Shown here one piece after another: positions 17,526 through 25,912 of a DNA stretch of 64,000 bases; position 1 is the stretch's first letter, and each line of letters begins with the position of its first letter. Origin of the DNA: Oscillospiraceae bacterium (GTDB lineage Bacteria; Bacillota; Clostridia; Oscillospirales; Ruminococcaceae). The notes beneath the pieces were generated by a model. It had not been told where the DNA came from. It saw only the letters and a program-made list of their open reading frames with translations, and searched no databases. The translations under genes and the position numbers were made by a program. The stretch is taken from NCBI GenBank assembly GCA_009777725.1, contig WRLG01000003.1, forward strand, positions 62,001 through 126,000, given 5' to 3'.

Positions 17526-18413
17526 ATGCTCAAAAAATATTTAATAGCGGGGGGCGACCTGCGGTATGTAACCTTAGCGGAGGCTCTTGCCGGAAAAAAC
17601 AGCGTTTATGCGGCGGGCTTTGACAAAAATGTTATATTCTCAAAAAAAGTTACCTTAATAAAAAGTCTTGCATCCTTAAAAGAACGCGTTGACTACATAA
17701 TACTGCCGATACCTGCGACCAACGATGGAGTGACGGTGAACACCCCGTTTTCCGGCAACAGCATACCGTTGGGGGGGCTGACTTCAATAATAAAAGAAGG
17801 CGGCATAGTTTTCGGGGGACGGATTACCGAGGAAATGAATGCTTTGTTTAAAAGCTGCGGCATAAAAGTCGAGGATTATTCGGCGCGGGAGGAATTTGCT
17901 GTCATGAACGCCGTAGCTACCGGCGAGGGGGCGATTCAAGTCGCGATGGAGGAAACCGCTTCAACCTTATCCAGCCAGAAAATACTTATAATAGGGATGG
18001 GAAGGATAGCCAAAACCATCATTCGTCAGCTAAGCGGCTTTGGGGCGGAGGTTGCTGTTGCGGCAAGGAAATACCATGACCTTGCTTGGGCGGAAATTTT
18101 CGGATGCTCTCATATTCACATTGATGATTTGGGAAGCTTTTTAGGCAGCTTTGACATAATATTCAACACCGTTCCGGCTATGCTGTTAGACGAGAAAATG
18201 CTGAAAACACTCAATAAAAATTGTCTTATCATAGATTTGGCGTCAAAGCCGGGCGGCGTAGACTTCGATACCGCAGGCAGGCTGGGAGTGAAAACAATCT
18301 GGCTCTTATCGCTTCCGGGAAAAGTAGCCCCGCTTACATCGGGAAAAATAATAGCGCAAACTATTGAAAATATCCTAAATGAAAGGGGGGCGGAGCCCGT
18401 GCCGGAAGAATAG
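17526..18413 (+). CDS. dpaA: Dipicolinate synthase subunit A
   Basis: A 295-residue Rossmann-fold protein (IAGGDLRYVTLAEAL at the start; LIIGMGRIAKTIIRQL near residue 155). With DpaB it makes dipicolinic acid from a lysine-pathway intermediate in the mother cell, for loading into the spore core. ATG 17526 is chosen over ATG 17514, which touches the ribosome binding site. The dpaB start follows within 20 bases. Many Clostridia lack DpaAB and use EtfA instead, so its presence is informative about the lineage. Confidence 0.9.
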   Translation: MLKKYLIAGGDLRYVTLAEALAGKNSVYAAGFDKNVIFSKKVTLIKSLASLKERVDYIILPIPATNDGVTVNTPFSGNSIPLGGLTSIIKEGGIVFGGRITEEMNALFKSCGIKVEDYSAREEFAVMNAVATGEGAIQVAMEETASTLSSQKILIIGMGRIAKTIIRQLSGFGAEVAVAARKYHDLAWAEIFGCSHIHIDDLGSFLGSFDIIFNTVPAMLLDEKMLKTLNKNCLIIDLASKPGGVDFDTAGRLGVKTIWLLSLPGKVAPLTSGKIIAQTIENILNERGAEPVPEE

Positions 18414-18429
18414 GAGCATGGGTTTAAAA

Positions 18430-19020
18430 ATGATTAACAATTCAACATTTAAAGGACTGCGCGCCGGATTCGCGCTTTGCGGGTCATTTTGCACATTTGA
18501 TAAATCTTTTTCACAAATCACAGAGCTTATTTCCAAGGGCGTTGAGGTTACGCCCGTAATGTCTCACAACGCCGCTTCTATAGACACGCGCTTCGGCAAA
18601 GCCGCAGAGCACAAAGAAAAGCTTCAAGCTCTTTGCGGACGCGAGGTCATTGATACCATAGACAAAGCCGAGCCGATTGGTCCTAAGAGGCTTTTTGATA
18701 TACTTATCATCGCGCCGTGTACGGGGAATACCTTGGCAAAGCTTGCTAACGGAATTACCGACACTGCGGTAACAATGGCGGCAAAATCCCACGTCCGCAA
18801 CTCAAACCCGGTGCTTCTGGCACTTTCAACTAACGATGGGCTTGCCGGGTCGTCTAAAAATATAGGCTCTCTGCTAAACACTAAGGGTTATTTTTTTGTT
18901 CCGTTCGGGCAGGATGATTTTGAGGGGAAGCCGCGTTCGCTTATCGCCGATTTCAACAAAATCCCGGAAGCGGCGATTTCGGCGTTAAACGGAGTACAGC
19001 TTCAGCCTTTGTTGTTTTAG
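18430..19020 (+). CDS. dpaB: Dipicolinate synthase subunit B (flavoprotein fold)
   Basis: A 196-residue flavoprotein-fold protein (LRAGFALCGSFCTFDKS at the start; DILIIAPCTGNTLAKLANGITDTAVTMAAK). It partners DpaA. The start is uncertain: AGGAG (18412-18416) lies 1 base from ATG 18418 and 13 bases from ATG 18430. The latter was chosen because conservation begins just after it. It ends with a terminator at 19132. Confidence 0.88.
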   Translation: MINNSTFKGLRAGFALCGSFCTFDKSFSQITELISKGVEVTPVMSHNAASIDTRFGKAAEHKEKLQALCGREVIDTIDKAEPIGPKRLFDILIIAPCTGNTLAKLANGITDTAVTMAAKSHVRNSNPVLLALSTNDGLAGSSKNIGSLLNTKGYFFVPFGQDDFEGKPRSLIADFNKIPEAAISALNGVQLQPLLF

Positions 19021-19131
19021 CATATTTATGTGAGGGAGATTCGTGCGCTCTGCGAGTAAAGCACGAATTAACTGTTCATTTTGACTTTTATCCCGTGTAT
19101 GAGCGCGTCAATAAAATATTATTTTTAGGGC

Positions 19132-19165
19132 AAAAGCCGAGAGTTATGAGACTTTCGGCTTTTTT
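19132..19165 (+). terminator. Rho-independent terminator after dpaB
   Basis: AAAAGCCGA (19132-19140) pairs with TCGGCTTTT (19155-19163) and runs into six T. A second, weaker hairpin ATTCGTGC/GCACGAAT lies at 19039-19068. Confidence 0.85.
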
Positions 19166-19196
19166 ATTGTCCGAACGCTAAAAACCACTATTGTAG

Positions 19197-19604
19197 GATT
19201 ACGAGCCTTTTGGCAACGGCTTGATGTTTCCCGGCGACCCAAACGGCGAACCGGCGGAAGTTATCAATTGCCGTTGTGTGATGAAGCCTATGGTTGCAAG
19301 CGAATCCCCCGCCCTTGCGGCACATCGCGAGAAATTTAACAGGGATATGGGGTTTGATGAATGGCGGGAAAATCGCTTAAAACAGTTGACAAGTAGTAGG
19401 AACAGTGGTATAATGAATACAGACGTTGTGAATAGTGCGAAATTAGGTGTCATGCCAAACGCTATTAACGCCTCTACTACCCAAAACAAGTTACAAGGCT
19501 ATCTGCTTAACAGTAATCACCCTGTCGGAAAACACAAGGCTAAAGTCATTAATAATGAACCGATACGGAAGACCGATATATCAAACGGGAGATTTAGGCG
19601 TTGA
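19197..19604 (+). pseudogene. Fragment of phage minor head protein with a DUF6883-like tail
   Basis: An open stretch of about 135 codons with no start signal, preceded in frame by TAG. It begins EPFGNGLMFPGDPNGEPAEVINCRCV, the characteristic C-terminal end of SPP1 gp7/Mu gpF-type minor head proteins. It then continues into a tail with KLQGYLLNSNHPVGKHKAKV, which resembles the beginning of DUF6883-type toxin domains and is cut short. All other head and tail genes are absent here, so this is a relic of a prophage or a transferred toxin-tipped head gene. Confidence 0.7.
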
Positions 19605-19645
19605 GGATTCAGCCATATTGAATCTGAAATACGTGAAAACCTCCC

Positions 19646-20029
19646 TCACTCCACTATCTCAACCCTATTCCCCTCAACATCACAAACACAACTTTCATAA
19701 TACCCATCGCCTGTTGTTCGCGGCTCGCTGAGTATTGTGTACCCATCGCTTCGCAATCTCTCTGTCAGCTCATCGACCGCTTCCCTGCTTCCCGTGCTGA
19801 ACGCAAGGTGGATATACCCTAAATGCTCGCCCTCTATCCCGGTTTCGGGTAGGTTCGGCTTTTGCATGATTTCCAGTCTGGGTTCGCCGTTGAACGTCAG
19901 AAAGTAGGTTTTTAATCCCGTTTTCGGGTTATGATACTGCTTATTAGCCGTTGCGCCGAAATATTTTTCATAAAACACCCTTGTCTCTTCCAAATCACGG
20001 ACATAAACGGCTATGTGGTTTATTTTCAT
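19646..20029 (-). CDS. VOC-family (glyoxalase-like) protein
   Basis: A 127-residue single-module VOC protein: NHIAVYVRDLEETRVFYEKYFG at the start, LGYIHLAFSTGS in the middle and DVEGNRVEIVE at the end. The family binds a divalent metal and includes lactoylglutathione lyases, dioxygenases and resistance proteins; the ligand is not evident. It starts at ATG 20029 after AAAAAAGGGGGG and has its own promoter. Confidence 0.88.
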   Translation of the reverse strand: MKINHIAVYVRDLEETRVFYEKYFGATANKQYHNPKTGLKTYFLTFNGEPRLEIMQKPNLPETGIEGEHLGYIHLAFSTGSREAVDELTERLRSDGYTILSEPRTTGDGYYESCVCDVEGNRVEIVE

Positions 20030-20057
20030 GTGAAGTCCCCCCTTTTTTCTTTTTCAT

Positions 20058-20086
20058 ATTATACCACATTCTATCGACCTCGTCAA
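20058..20086 (-). promoter_or_regulatory. Promoter of the VOC gene
   Basis: On the minus strand TTGACG (20081-20086), 17 bases, TATAAT (20058-20063), close upstream of the VOC ribosome binding site. Confidence 0.75.
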
Positions 20087-20129
20087 CCAAAACCGCATAA
20101 AATCACACAGCAAACGTGTTAAAAAAAGC

Positions 20130-20158
20130 TTGACAATCGGCTTTGAGTGTGGTATAAT
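20130..20158 (+). promoter_or_regulatory. Promoter of the structured RNA and DUF3825 gene
   Basis: TTGACA (20130-20135), 17 bases, TATAAT (20153-20158), a perfect consensus. The first open gene starts 240 bases downstream, so a long leader or separate RNA is made. Confidence 0.85.
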
Positions 20159-20164
20159 ATAAGG

Positions 20165-20338
20165 TATAGGCTGTTTTTACGGTGAATGTTGGCGGATTTA
20201 GGTGGGTCTTCGCCGTTGCGGAGCACTCGCGGTTAGAGGTGTCCGACATACAACGCAGATGAGAACAGTTGCGTTTAGACACCGCAAGGCGAGCGGAGAG
20301 GTTTTTATCTGCCCCACTTAGAATTCGGGCTTTTTTTT
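20165..20338 (+). ncRNA. Candidate structured RNA or leader with pseudoknot and terminator
   Basis: This GC-richer stretch between a perfect promoter and the DUF3825 gene has nested pairings. GGCGGA (20191-20196) pairs with TTCGCC (20209-20214). Loop AGGTGGG (20200-20206) pairs with CCCACTT (20313-20319), a pseudoknot. CTCGC (20226-20230) pairs with GCGAG (20289-20293), GGTGTC (20238-20243) with GACACC (20278-20283), and AACGCA (20252-20257) with TGCGTT (20270-20275). GCCC (20311-20314) and GGGC (20327-20330) followed by eight T form a terminator that competes with the pseudoknot. It does not match SRP, 6S, tmRNA, RNase P, T-box or riboswitch motifs that I know. Confidence 0.6.
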
Positions 20339-20400
20339 AAGGGGCGATAAAATTTAAACAAAATGAAAGTTTAATTTAAAATTTCGGGAGGTAAAGTAAA

Positions 20401-21924
20401 ATGTTAAATTTCGGTAACACAAAAAAGATAATCCAAGGAATTGTCACTGAGTTAAACTCAGCAAACGGAGTCATAATAGACGATGACAACACAAGTTATC
20501 GGTTTAATGAAAAATCTATGTTTTGGGGAAAAACATATTCCGACTTATCCATTGGAGCAAACGTGACTTTTGGATTTGGCGAAGATAGGTATGGTGACCT
20601 ATGGGCAAATAAGGTTCAGTGTGTTAATATTAAAAATCCGGAAAACAAACCTATAGCGAAAGACATTGAAAATATAAATTGTGCAGAAACAACGTCAAAT
20701 GAACAAAGAATAGGTTTAGGCAATAAAATTGACGATATAACGGACTATGTCTTCATTGATTTTAATAAACATATTGATAAAATTAAACCTTTAATTGGCT
20801 TGGAAATAGACACACGCGGAAAGTCACGTGACGTATTAAAATTTGTTACGGATTGTTTTAACACAGCTGTTACAAAGGATAAAGTTAAATATGTCAATGA
20901 GAAGGCTTTCTTTCCGATTTATGGAGATAAAGAGCAATCAACTAATGAATATGGGGAATTAATATATTTTCAAACTTCAAGAAGCATAAAACCGGAAATT
21001 GATACTCAAGACCCTAAAGGAAGGAAACATCGTAAGTGGCAAGGTATTTGGATAGTTAGCAGCAATTATATTGACTCACTATTTGAGTTGCCGGTTTCTG
21101 ATGATGCAAAATCTGTTTCATCGAATTGTTCTATGGAAAGTCAAAGAGAGGCGTACAATTTAAAAGATTGTTTGAGACAAGATGATGGCTTTATCGCCAG
21201 TGTTAAAGAATTGGCTATGAAAGAATATTGGGGACAAAAAGACGAGGTGCTTCTCAATTATCTTGAATACACTTACCTTAGACTGGTAGAGGAGAAAAAA
21301 ACCATCAAAACTGACGATGGAATTGTTTTTAATACCGGATTATTGGATATTTCATTAAATGAATTATACTTGTTAATTGTTCAAAACTCTAACGGCGAAT
21401 TTGAAAAACTAGACCTTATTTATGACGATGATGTTCGAGCCCCAAATACCAAGCTTGAATTAGCAAAGTATTTTGAAGAATTGCAAGACGTTATATTTGA
21501 TGCTTTCCAAGATGTAAAACCAGTATATCATCATATATTTGAATCTTTACTTAAAGACCCTAACAGAATTCCTGTTTATAGCGAAAAAATAAAAGAATCA
21601 AAAGATGACAGCGTTGGATTAAGAAGAGTTGAAGCAGAATTAAAACAAAAGATAAAAGAAGCATTGAAAAAATCTCAAAGTTTGGCAAAACGTAATTTTA
21701 AGTATGCAATACCTCAATATAATATAAAAGAGACAGAATATCAATTTATGTTACCTCTGTTTCTGGATAAAAGCAATAGTGAATTACCTGATTGTGTCTT
21801 AGTTTTGAGAAAAGCTAAAGACGGAAAAAAGTATTATGAAGGTATAACCATTTTATCACTTGATATGGCGTACAACAATGCAAGACAACTTTCACGTCCG
21901 GATGTTTACTGGCTTCGAAAATAG
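20401..21924 (+). CDS. DUF3825-domain protein with N-terminal OB/cold-shock-like domain
   Basis: A 507-residue protein. Residues 1-80 look like an OB/cold-shock-type fold (GIVTELNSANGVIIDDDN, then VTFGFGEDRYG). The C-terminal half has the DUF3825 pattern (FNTGLLDISLNELYLLIVQN, LMLPLFLDKSN-type segment, and ILSLDMAYNNARQLSRPDVYWL at the end). The DUF3825 function is not established; an RNA-binding role for the N-terminal domain is inference. It starts after GGGAGGTAAAG and follows the candidate structured RNA from the same promoter, so RNA and protein may work together or the RNA may control the gene. Confidence 0.75.
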   Translation: MLNFGNTKKIIQGIVTELNSANGVIIDDDNTSYRFNEKSMFWGKTYSDLSIGANVTFGFGEDRYGDLWANKVQCVNIKNPENKPIAKDIENINCAETTSNEQRIGLGNKIDDITDYVFIDFNKHIDKIKPLIGLEIDTRGKSRDVLKFVTDCFNTAVTKDKVKYVNEKAFFPIYGDKEQSTNEYGELIYFQTSRSIKPEIDTQDPKGRKHRKWQGIWIVSSNYIDSLFELPVSDDAKSVSSNCSMESQREAYNLKDCLRQDDGFIASVKELAMKEYWGQKDEVLLNYLEYTYLRLVEEKKTIKTDDGIVFNTGLLDISLNELYLLIVQNSNGEFEKLDLIYDDDVRAPNTKLELAKYFEELQDVIFDAFQDVKPVYHHIFESLLKDPNRIPVYSEKIKESKDDSVGLRRVEAELKQKIKEALKKSQSLAKRNFKYAIPQYNIKETEYQFMLPLFLDKSNSELPDCVLVLRKAKDGKKYYEGITILSLDMAYNNARQLSRPDVYWLRK

Positions 21925-21939
21925 ACTGAATAAAACCAC

Positions 21940-21967
21940 AAGCCCTAACCATTTTCGATTAGGGCTT
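21940..21967. terminator. Shared hairpin between convergent genes
   Basis: AAGCCCTAA (21940-21948) pairs with TTAGGGCTT (21959-21967). It lies between the DUF3825 gene and the convergent micro-protein operon and has modest T-tracts on the minus side, so it may stop both transcripts. Confidence 0.6.
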
Positions 21968-21980
21968 AGTAAAAACCTCC

Positions 21981-22100
21981 CTAAAAACTTCCTGCAAATG
22001 CCGTATGCCACGGCGTACGTTTCTCTTCAAGGCACGAGTATACAAGTGCTGCGACTGCGAAGAAAACCAACGCACCACAGATTATAAATGCCCAAGACAT
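21981..22100 (-). CDS. Micro-protein, one membrane segment (39 residues)
   Basis: ATG 22100 follows AAAGGGGGAATTTTAC. The product begins MSWAFIICGALVFFAVAALVY, one membrane helix, then a short charged tail. It is the last gene of a putative four-gene operon. It is too short for family assignment; the strong binding site and operon position support expression. Confidence 0.55.
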   Translation of the reverse strand: MSWAFIICGALVFFAVAALVYSCLEEKRTPWHTAFAGSF

Positions 22101-22122
22101 ATGTAAAATTCCCCCTTTCAAA

Positions 22123-22239
22123 TTATATTGCGGCATTACGACGAGCATTTTCGTTAATATTGCTTGCAACAGTACCAGACACCATCCCGACAATTATTGC
22201 TCCCACAATTGTCAGCAACATTTTTAAAAAAACAGCCAT
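22123..22239 (-). CDS. Micro-protein, one membrane segment (38 residues)
   Basis: ATG 22239 follows AAAAGGGGGGAG and overlaps the stop of the preceding gene by one base (TAATG). The product starts MAVFLKMLLTIVGAIIVGMV, one membrane helix, then a polar tail ending with two arginines. It is translationally coupled to the 114-residue gene. Small hydrophobic proteins in such operons can be toxins or membrane-complex subunits; nothing here decides which. Confidence 0.55.
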   Translation of the reverse strand: MAVFLKMLLTIVGAIIVGMVSGTVASNINENARRNAAI

Positions 22240-22583
22240 TATGCTCCCCCCTTTTCAGCATAGTAATTATTAATTATTTTATAAAACTCAACAGCCGCTT
22301 CGGTTTCGTCAAGAACGGGGTAACCGTTGTCCTTAAAGAACTCCTGCATAATCGTTTTGAGTTGCTTTCGGTACTCTTCAACTGCAAGTTTTCCCTCGGC
22401 AAGTTTAAGTTTTAGCCTTTCCATTGTGAGCAATGCTGTGATTTGAGGTTTCCAATTATCATCACGAGAAAGAACCGACATTGCAACCTCTAAGGCTTCC
22501 TCGCTGACAAACCGGTTTTCATCATTTTCAAAGAAGTATGGCTCATCCGCAAATTTGCCGTACTCTTGTAGTTTAATCTGCAT
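22239..22583 (-). CDS. Hypothetical acidic helical protein
   Basis: A 114-residue protein of unknown family, rich in Glu and Lys, with predicted long helices (residues 25-85) and no membrane segment. It starts inside the last codons of the 363-residue gene (11-base overlap) and its stop overlaps the next micro-gene, so the four genes are tightly coupled. It may be a cytoplasmic partner of the membrane components. Confidence 0.65.
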   Translation of the reverse strand: MQIKLQEYGKFADEPYFFENDENRFVSEEALEVAMSVLSRDDNWKPQITALLTMERLKLKLAEGKLAVEEYRKQLKTIMQEFFKDNGYPVLDETEAAVEFYKIINNYYAEKGGA

Positions 22584-23664
22584 TTAATAATTCCTCCTCT
22601 ATAATCATTTGTCGTTTTTTGTAGATACCCATTAAAATGCTGTGATTTTTATTGGCTTCGATGCAAATCTTGAAGCTGTTTGCAATAAGCATTTGAGCGG
22701 CAATTAGGTTTAGTTTTCCGCCGTCAACTACTTTTCCGCACTTAGTCCAACTCGCACTAAGCATAAGCATCTGCGAGATAATTAACATTGCCGTGGTCAC
22801 TACTGTCATTTTAGAAACCAGTGATTTTTGCTGCCGCTTATCGAGTTCGGGGTGTACGATTTTAACAAATACTTTTGTAAAAATACCGATAAGCACGGCT
22901 GACGAAATATCAGAAGCCCGAACATTTAGGAAGTGAAGTTCTTTATTCACTTCTTTCAAAAATCCGTCATACAGGGCATTGCTCGTCGAGTATCCGCAAG
23001 CGTTTGAGTCATTTTTTGTAAACTTTGTAAATACGTCTGAAAACGGCAACGGAAGTCCGGCGGGAGTGACAATATCTTTACTGAAATGAACGCCGTAAAT
23101 TTTTATTATATTCCTTGCTATTTTCAAGAAGCCGCCATTTAAGCCGTAATGCTTTGTCATAATTTCGAGTAATGAGTATTCGGATTTGCTTTGCCCCATT
23201 AACTCTTCGAGCGAAAAACCATCGGGCTTTACGAAATCGGCAGGAGCTTTTTTGAAAAGGTTTCCCGAATGGAAGAGTTGTTCACGATGATTTGTACCGC
23301 GCTTAATGTCAAAAATATTATTTGTGTCAAAAGCGCGGATTGAAACCTTGTCTCCGGTTGACGGGTCGGTAATTTGCAAAGTGTTTATAAAGGTTTCAAT
23401 TGCTTTGCCGTTTCTGTCTAAAGTCTGAGCAATGAATGCCGTTAAAATCCCAAACATAGCACAGGCGGCAATATCGCCTCTTGATAGCTCTGTCAGTATG
23501 ATTTTGTTAAGCTCTTCGTCAAAATTCAATCGAATTTGCAAGTCCTCAATTTGTTGTAGGGACAACTTGGATTTAATTTGCCGGCGTTCTGCTATGATGT
23601 CAGCGTAAGATTTCATCGCAGACGGACCGCAAACTGCGGCTTTAAATGTTTGCATTGCACCCAT
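22573..23664 (-). CDS. Hypothetical protein with hydrophobic helices, first gene of a WYL-linked operon
   Basis: A 363-residue protein, not recognised. It has a hydrophobic stretch near residues 66-82 (AACAMFGILTAFIAQ). Three more fall between 255 and 330 (AVLIGIFTKVFVKIV, VVTTAMLIISQMLML, LIAAQMLIANSF), so it is likely membrane-associated. ATG 23664 follows AAGGAGGAGAT. Its promoter faces away from a WYL-domain regulator gene. AT-rich codon use resembles the DUF3825 gene and differs from the GC-richer sporulation operon, which fits an acquired island. Confidence 0.65.
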   Translation of the reverse strand: MGAMQTFKAAVCGPSAMKSYADIIAERRQIKSKLSLQQIEDLQIRLNFDEELNKIILTELSRGDIAACAMFGILTAFIAQTLDRNGKAIETFINTLQITDPSTGDKVSIRAFDTNNIFDIKRGTNHREQLFHSGNLFKKAPADFVKPDGFSLEELMGQSKSEYSLLEIMTKHYGLNGGFLKIARNIIKIYGVHFSKDIVTPAGLPLPFSDVFTKFTKNDSNACGYSTSNALYDGFLKEVNKELHFLNVRASDISSAVLIGIFTKVFVKIVHPELDKRQQKSLVSKMTVVTTAMLIISQMLMLSASWTKCGKVVDGGKLNLIAAQMLIANSFKICIEANKNHSILMGIYKKRQMIIEEELLNAD

Positions 23665-23728
23665 TTCAATATCTCCTCCTTGTTCTTCGTGATTTCAGAA
23701 TCTTGCTTAGTTGTTTGAGTTTAAATAT

Positions 23729-23757
23729 ATTATACAACAATTTATCGGGTTTGTAAA
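23729..23757 (-). promoter_or_regulatory. Promoter of the four-gene operon
   Basis: On the minus strand TTTACA (23752-23757), 17 bases, TATAAT (23729-23734), in the gap between the operon and the divergent WYL gene. Confidence 0.75.
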
Positions 23758-23876
23758 GGCAAATATTATCTTGAATTATGTACCCTAAAAACATCTTAAA
23801 ATCGTTATATTTAGTGTATTAAAATAATATATTTATACCCATTACGGGTACTGATAATTTAAGAGAGGTAAACGAT

Positions 23877-24806
23877 ATGAAATTTCATATTGATAATGAA
23901 GATTTAAAGACGTATATTAAGTTAAGTTATTATGCGTTAAGCGTTATTGAGGGGGATATGTCGGCTTTGGCGAATGGTAACGCTAAAAGCTCAAAATCTG
24001 CTTTTCTTAACGATTTGATGTTAAATTATGGTTTTGAGCAGGAGTATGTTAAATTACGCACACTTAAAGAGCAAGCAAAACTATACGAAAAAGAAGCAAG
24101 CGACCATTTTAATATAAGAATAAAAAAAGAAACTCGTGTCAAGCTTGAAACGATTAATTCAGAAATTGTAGAGCTTTATGAAAATTCAATCGGAAGCTAC
24201 GTTAAAACAATCGCTGAAGTCTATTCCAGATTGCCTTATTATGAGCGTGAGCAAGTTTGGTATAGGGAAAGAGTATATGAGATTGAAGAAAGTATTGGTA
24301 GGTTTGCTTTGAAAATATCAACCACACGGATAAATCAAGAAGACAAACCTCATATTGTTATTCCTTATAAAATCGAACACGATAAATGGACAGGATACAA
24401 CTACCTTATAGGGATTGAGCAAGACACCGGAAATACTTGTTGCTTTCGGGTAGCTTTTATTAATTGCATAAAGCGTTTGCAATCTGAGAAAATTACCAAA
24501 GACAATATAAAAAAGATTGAAACCGAAAAAAAGAAGCGGGGACTTCAATTTCTTTCTGAACCTACTGAAAAAATAAAAGCTTCACTTACTGCGAATGGAC
24601 AAAAAATGTATGCTCAAATTCTTTATATGCGACCTCAATATAGGGAAAAAGATAATTGTATCTATTGTTTCGATTGTACCCCTCGTCAATTTGAGTATTA
24701 TTTTCTCAAATTTGGTAAAGATGTTGAGGTTTTAGAACCTTTGGCGTTGCGTGAAAAATTTATTGGGTTTTATAAAGAAGCAGCAAAGATATACTCAACG
24801 GAATAA
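23877..24806 (+). CDS. WYL-domain transcriptional regulator
   Basis: A 309-residue protein. The N-terminal half is helical with a FNIRIKKETRVKLETI stretch like a DNA-binding unit. Around residue 155 a WYL-type strand region begins (IVIPYKIEHDKWTGYNYLIGI), and the end (LYMRPQYREK, YCFDCTPRQFEYYFLKFG, VEVLEPLALREKF) matches WYL C-terminal extensions. WYL proteins bind nucleic acid or nucleotide ligands and often control defence islands. It is divergent from the unknown four-gene operon, which is its probable target. It starts after AGAGAGGTAAACGAT. Confidence 0.8.
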   Translation: MKFHIDNEDLKTYIKLSYYALSVIEGDMSALANGNAKSSKSAFLNDLMLNYGFEQEYVKLRTLKEQAKLYEKEASDHFNIRIKKETRVKLETINSEIVELYENSIGSYVKTIAEVYSRLPYYEREQVWYRERVYEIEESIGRFALKISTTRINQEDKPHIVIPYKIEHDKWTGYNYLIGIEQDTGNTCCFRVAFINCIKRLQSEKITKDNIKKIETEKKKRGLQFLSEPTEKIKASLTANGQKMYAQILYMRPQYREKDNCIYCFDCTPRQFEYYFLKFGKDVEVLEPLALREKFIGFYKEAAKIYSTE

Positions 24807-24809
24807 CTT

Positions 24810-24845
24810 AACCGCCGATTTCGTAATGAAGTCGGCGGTTTTTTT
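24810..24845 (+). terminator. Rho-independent terminator after the WYL gene
   Basis: AACCGCCGA (24810-24818) pairs with TCGGCGGTT (24832-24840) and runs into a T-tract. Confidence 0.9.
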
Positions 24846-24910
24846 GTTCTATACTTGTCCCGCGCTTCATAGAATTGAGTATGTAATTTTATTGAGTTAG
24901 GACTAAACGG

Positions 24911-25912
24911 ATGAAAAAATGGAAGGATTGTCATAAAATGAGCTGTAAAGGAGAATATACGGGGTTTTTCCCCCAGCGTATAAAAACGGCGGTTAACAAA
25001 ATCCGGGACGGCTATGCGGATAAAATCCAAGAGCTGCGTTTTAGGGTCAACCGCCCGCTCGGCGTTTTTATCAATGCGGAATCAAGGTATTTGACAGAAA
25101 ACGGCGAGCTTTCGGTTATTTTCAGGGATAACGCAATCACTGTAACGCAGCGCGATATAAAGGATATTTTTGAGGCGGTATGCCAGTATTCCGTCCACAG
25201 CTTCAGCAAGGAGCTGGCGAACGGGTTTATTACCGTTCAGGGCGGGCATAGGGTAGGAATCTGCGGAACGGCTGTTTCAAGCAGCTTTAACAATTCCGCC
25301 GAAACAATTAAGCATATAAGCGGTCTGAACTTTAGGGTAGCAAGAGAGGTTGTTGACTGCTCTTGTGAAATATACGACGGCGTTTTCAAATCGGGCTTGT
25401 CGTCGCTTCTGATAGCCGGCTCTCCTTCAAGCGGAAAAACTACGCTGCTCCGCGATTTATGCCGCCGGCTGGGAAGGAAGTACAAGGTTTCAATTATAGA
25501 CGAGCGCGGCGAGATAGCCGCCGTGCAAAACGGTATACCGCACCACGATATAGGCATTAATTCTGACGTTTTCGATGGCTACGGCAAAAATGCGGGTATA
25601 GAAACCGCCGTCAGGGTGATGTCGCCTCAGGTAATCATATGCGATGAAATCGGTAACGCGCAGGATGCCGCCGCTTTGGAAAGAGCCGCTGTATGCGGTG
25701 TAAAAATCATAGCCTCAGCCCACGCGGACGATATGGCTGATATTATGAGAAAAAATTTTAACCCCGCTCTTTTCGATTACATTGCTTTATTGGGAGAGCC
25801 GGGCAAGGTAAATGAAATAATAAGGACTGGTCATATTGATGAAGTTAATCGGGTGCGGTTTAATCATTATTCTCACAGCGAGAATCGGAGCTTACTTCTC
25901 GGCAAGCCTTGA
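24911..25912 (+). CDS. spoIIIAA: Stage III sporulation protein AA (ATPase)
   Basis: A 333-residue secretion-type ATPase with Walker A GSPSSGKTTLL near residue 171 and SIIDERGEIAA, then a Walker B region with VIICDEIG. It powers the SpoIIIA channel through which the mother cell nurtures the forespore. An ATG at 24938 with GAAGGA 10 bases before it is an alternative start. First gene of an eight-gene operon; its 3' end overlaps spoIIIAB. Confidence 0.93.
   Translation: MKKWKDCHKMSCKGEYTGFFPQRIKTAVNKIRDGYADKIQELRFRVNRPLGVFINAESRYLTENGELSVIFRDNAITVTQRDIKDIFEAVCQYSVHSFSKELANGFITVQGGHRVGICGTAVSSSFNNSAETIKHISGLNFRVAREVVDCSCEIYDGVFKSGLSSLLIAGSPSSGKTTLLRDLCRRLGRKYKVSIIDERGEIAAVQNGIPHHDIGINSDVFDGYGKNAGIETAVRVMSPQVIICDEIGNAQDAAALERAAVCGVKIIASAHADDMADIMRKNFNPALFDYIALLGEPGKVNEIIRTGHIDEVNRVRFNHYSHSENRSLLLGKP

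Noticed and set aside
20165..20338. SRP RNA, 6S RNA, T-box or a known riboswitch
   Set aside because: The GGAAGCAGC-type SRP core, T-box TGGNACCGCG box and the conserved cores of riboswitches I know are absent; kept only as an unclassified structured RNA.
24846..24910. Sigma-E promoter ahead of spoIIIAA
   Set aside because: Expected from biology, but no convincing -35/-10 pair could be placed.
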